Positions 36,638-37,539 of a stretch of 37,539 bases of DNA are shown here, one piece after another. Every line of letters starts with the position of its first letter. Within the stretch, counting starts at the first letter, position 1. Under the pieces are notes generated by a model. It did no database searches, was not told the origin of the DNA, and saw only the letters and a list, made by a program, of their open reading frames with translations. Origin of the DNA: Legionella santicrucis (lineage in GTDB: Bacteria; Pseudomonadota; Gammaproteobacteria; Legionellales; Legionellaceae); the NCBI RefSeq assembly GCF_001468135.1, contig NZ_LNYU01000042.1:1-37539 (forward strand), written 5' to 3'. The position numbers and the translations under genes were made by a program.

Positions 36638-37372
36638 TTAAGCAACTACTGGAACAGTTTGATTCACTACTTTTTCCATATCATTCAGCTTATTACCAGA
36701 ATCAGTATTAAAGAATAGGAAGTGTCCTGTAACTGCTAAATTAATCAGGCCAGCAGCTACATAACCAATACCAAGTCCAACAATTGCGAGAGCCAAGTTG
36801 CCAAATACTTGTTTCCATCCTCGATGAGTTTCCAGTTCGGGACGTGCTTTTTTGATAGCTTGATGGCAAAGGATACCAAATTGCTCATCATTGATTCGGT
36901 CATTGAAATACTGTACAGAACCTTTATAAAGCCGTTGGTGAAGCTCTTCTGCTTTTTCAGCCGCTTTGAGATGACCTGCAGCTCGAAGTTCAGCTGCTTT
37001 CTTTTCGATAATTTCCAACTGCTCATAAAAGCGAACCATTCGGGGTGTGAATTCAATATCACAAAGTGACAGTTCTTCATCTGTTACTTGTGGAAGAGGT
37101 TCAATTGGATTTACTTGGGTGATGACTGGAGTGTCGACTCTTGGTTCATCATCCATAATAGTAACTGGATCGCTAATAACCGAAGGTACTGATTGAGTGA
37201 ATGCTTTTCGGTGAAGTAATTCGTCTGCTTTTACATGGTGTGCGACAAATATAGGCGCCATAATCCCATCACGGCCTTCATCCTTTTGTTTGGTGATTTC
37301 CGCCATATCTTTAACAGTTTGTTGGTAATTGACATCTATGATGTTGCTTGTCTTACCTTTAATGGGTTCCAT
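36638..37372 (-). CDS. unknown protein with one membrane segment; 5' end displaced by frameshift
   Basis: Not recognised. From the first in-frame ATG (37372) it encodes 244 aa. A helical, charged middle (about 105-165: FYEQLEIIEKKAAELRAAGH, KAAEKAEELHQRLYKG) is followed by a hydrophobic Gly-rich segment (about 192-220) and a short polar tail. The reading frame stays open upstream to 37458 with protein-like sequence (PPNVTLRLNHYAGGDVSK) but no start codon, closing at a TAA just beyond. In the neighbouring frame an ATG at 37494 encodes MLFSQPASPVRNMSSSVK and runs to an A-run at 37440-37444 (T-run on the given strand), where one extra A would join the two frames. So the true product may be about 284 aa, starting at 37494. 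C-terminal membrane anchor and helical middle would suit an effector, unproven. Confidence 0.65.
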   Translation of the reverse strand: MEPIKGKTSNIIDVNYQQTVKDMAEITKQKDEGRDGIMAPIFVAHHVKADELLHRKAFTQSVPSVISDPVTIMDDEPRVDTPVITQVNPIEPLPQVTDEELSLCDIEFTPRMVRFYEQLEIIEKKAAELRAAGHLKAAEKAEELHQRLYKGSVQYFNDRINDEQFGILCHQAIKKARPELETHRGWKQVFGNLALAIVGLGIGYVAAGLINLAVTGHFLFFNTDSGNKLNDMEKVVNQTVPVVA

Positions 37373-37494
37373 TTTGGAAACATCGCCACCAGCATAATGA
37401 TTGAGGCGAAGTGTTACATTGGGAGGTATTAATTCAGGGTTTTTACTGAAGAACTCATGTTACGCACGGGACTTGCTGGCTGACTAAAAAGCAT
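37373..37494 (-). pseudogene. probable 5' part of the preceding gene, out of frame
   Basis: ATG 37494 opens a frame of about 21 codons ending in TAA at 37429-37431. Its codons up to the A5 run, and the other frame after the run, read like one continuous protein. A one-base loss in the run (A6 to A5), a sequencing error or a slippage site would each explain this. Coding evidence rests on composition only. Confidence 0.45.
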
Positions 37495-37539
37495 TAGAAT
37501 TCCGCTCTTAATTTTAGGGAGGGAATCCAATGGATATGC

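Noticed and set aside
37436..37446. Programmed -1 frameshift site at the A-run
   Set aside because: The run is A5 with ACC following, not a canonical slippery heptamer, and no downstream stem was seen; kept only as one of three explanations of the frame break.

Overview
The window looks like a chromosomal segment of a Legionella species (Gammaproteobacteria). Support: low GC (roughly 38% by eye), a type IV pilus minor-pilin operon in the order fimT-pilV-pilW-pilX-pilY1-pilE, tandem Pht-like major facilitator (MFS) transporters, the deoB and hslVU genes, and several hydrophilic or coiled-coil proteins of unknown function that resemble Dot/Icm effectors. Species and orthology are inferred from remembered families; no search was run.

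Layout. 1-960: a possible gene tail, one unknown gene and a hairpin terminator. 961-7635: six-gene minor pilin/PilY1 operon on the minus strand. 7703-8683: secreted polysaccharide deacetylase. 8860-10227: an internally duplicated helical protein with an acidic C-terminus. 10568-12067: ArnT/PMT-like membrane glycosyltransferase. 12206-15995: two tandem MFS transporters followed one base later by phosphopentomutase (deoB). 16074-17979: hslVU protease with a likely heat-shock promoter. 17980-18320: gene-free stretch with a long hairpin. 18321-20977: a small Legionella-type protein, a WrbA-like quinone reductase and two tandem exonuclease III genes, tightly packed. 21101-22112: Dps and ribosomal protein L31 (divergent). 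22353-26320: short malic enzyme, then a second tandem MFS pair. 26321-30151: structured intergenic DNA, then a minus-strand accessory block of two effector-like genes flanking a Dam-type adenine methylase. 30365-33740: PhyH-family dioxygenase, then an MFS transporter overlapping a periplasmic nucleoside hydrolase. 33870-36474: periplasmic beta-carbonic anhydrase, Hsp20 (with a sigma-32-like promoter) and HtpX protease. 36638-37494: a membrane-anchored unknown protein whose 5' part appears frameshifted.

How the genes fit together. Three themes recur. (1) Surface: pilus tip and priming proteins, an envelope deacetylase and a lipid-linked-sugar transferase. (2) Nutrient capture: five MFS transporters, two next to deoB and one translationally coupled to a secreted nucleoside hydrolase, suggest nucleoside salvage. 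(3) Stress: HslVU, Hsp20, HtpX, Dps, ExoIII and a quinone reductase. The least explained parts are the 455-aa duplicated protein, the 507-aa protein with a possible degenerate papain-like fold, the 26.6-30.2 kb block, and the structured non-coding segments at 18.05, 21.8, 22.3 and 26.4-26.5 kb. No tRNA, rRNA, CRISPR array or insertion sequence was recognised.
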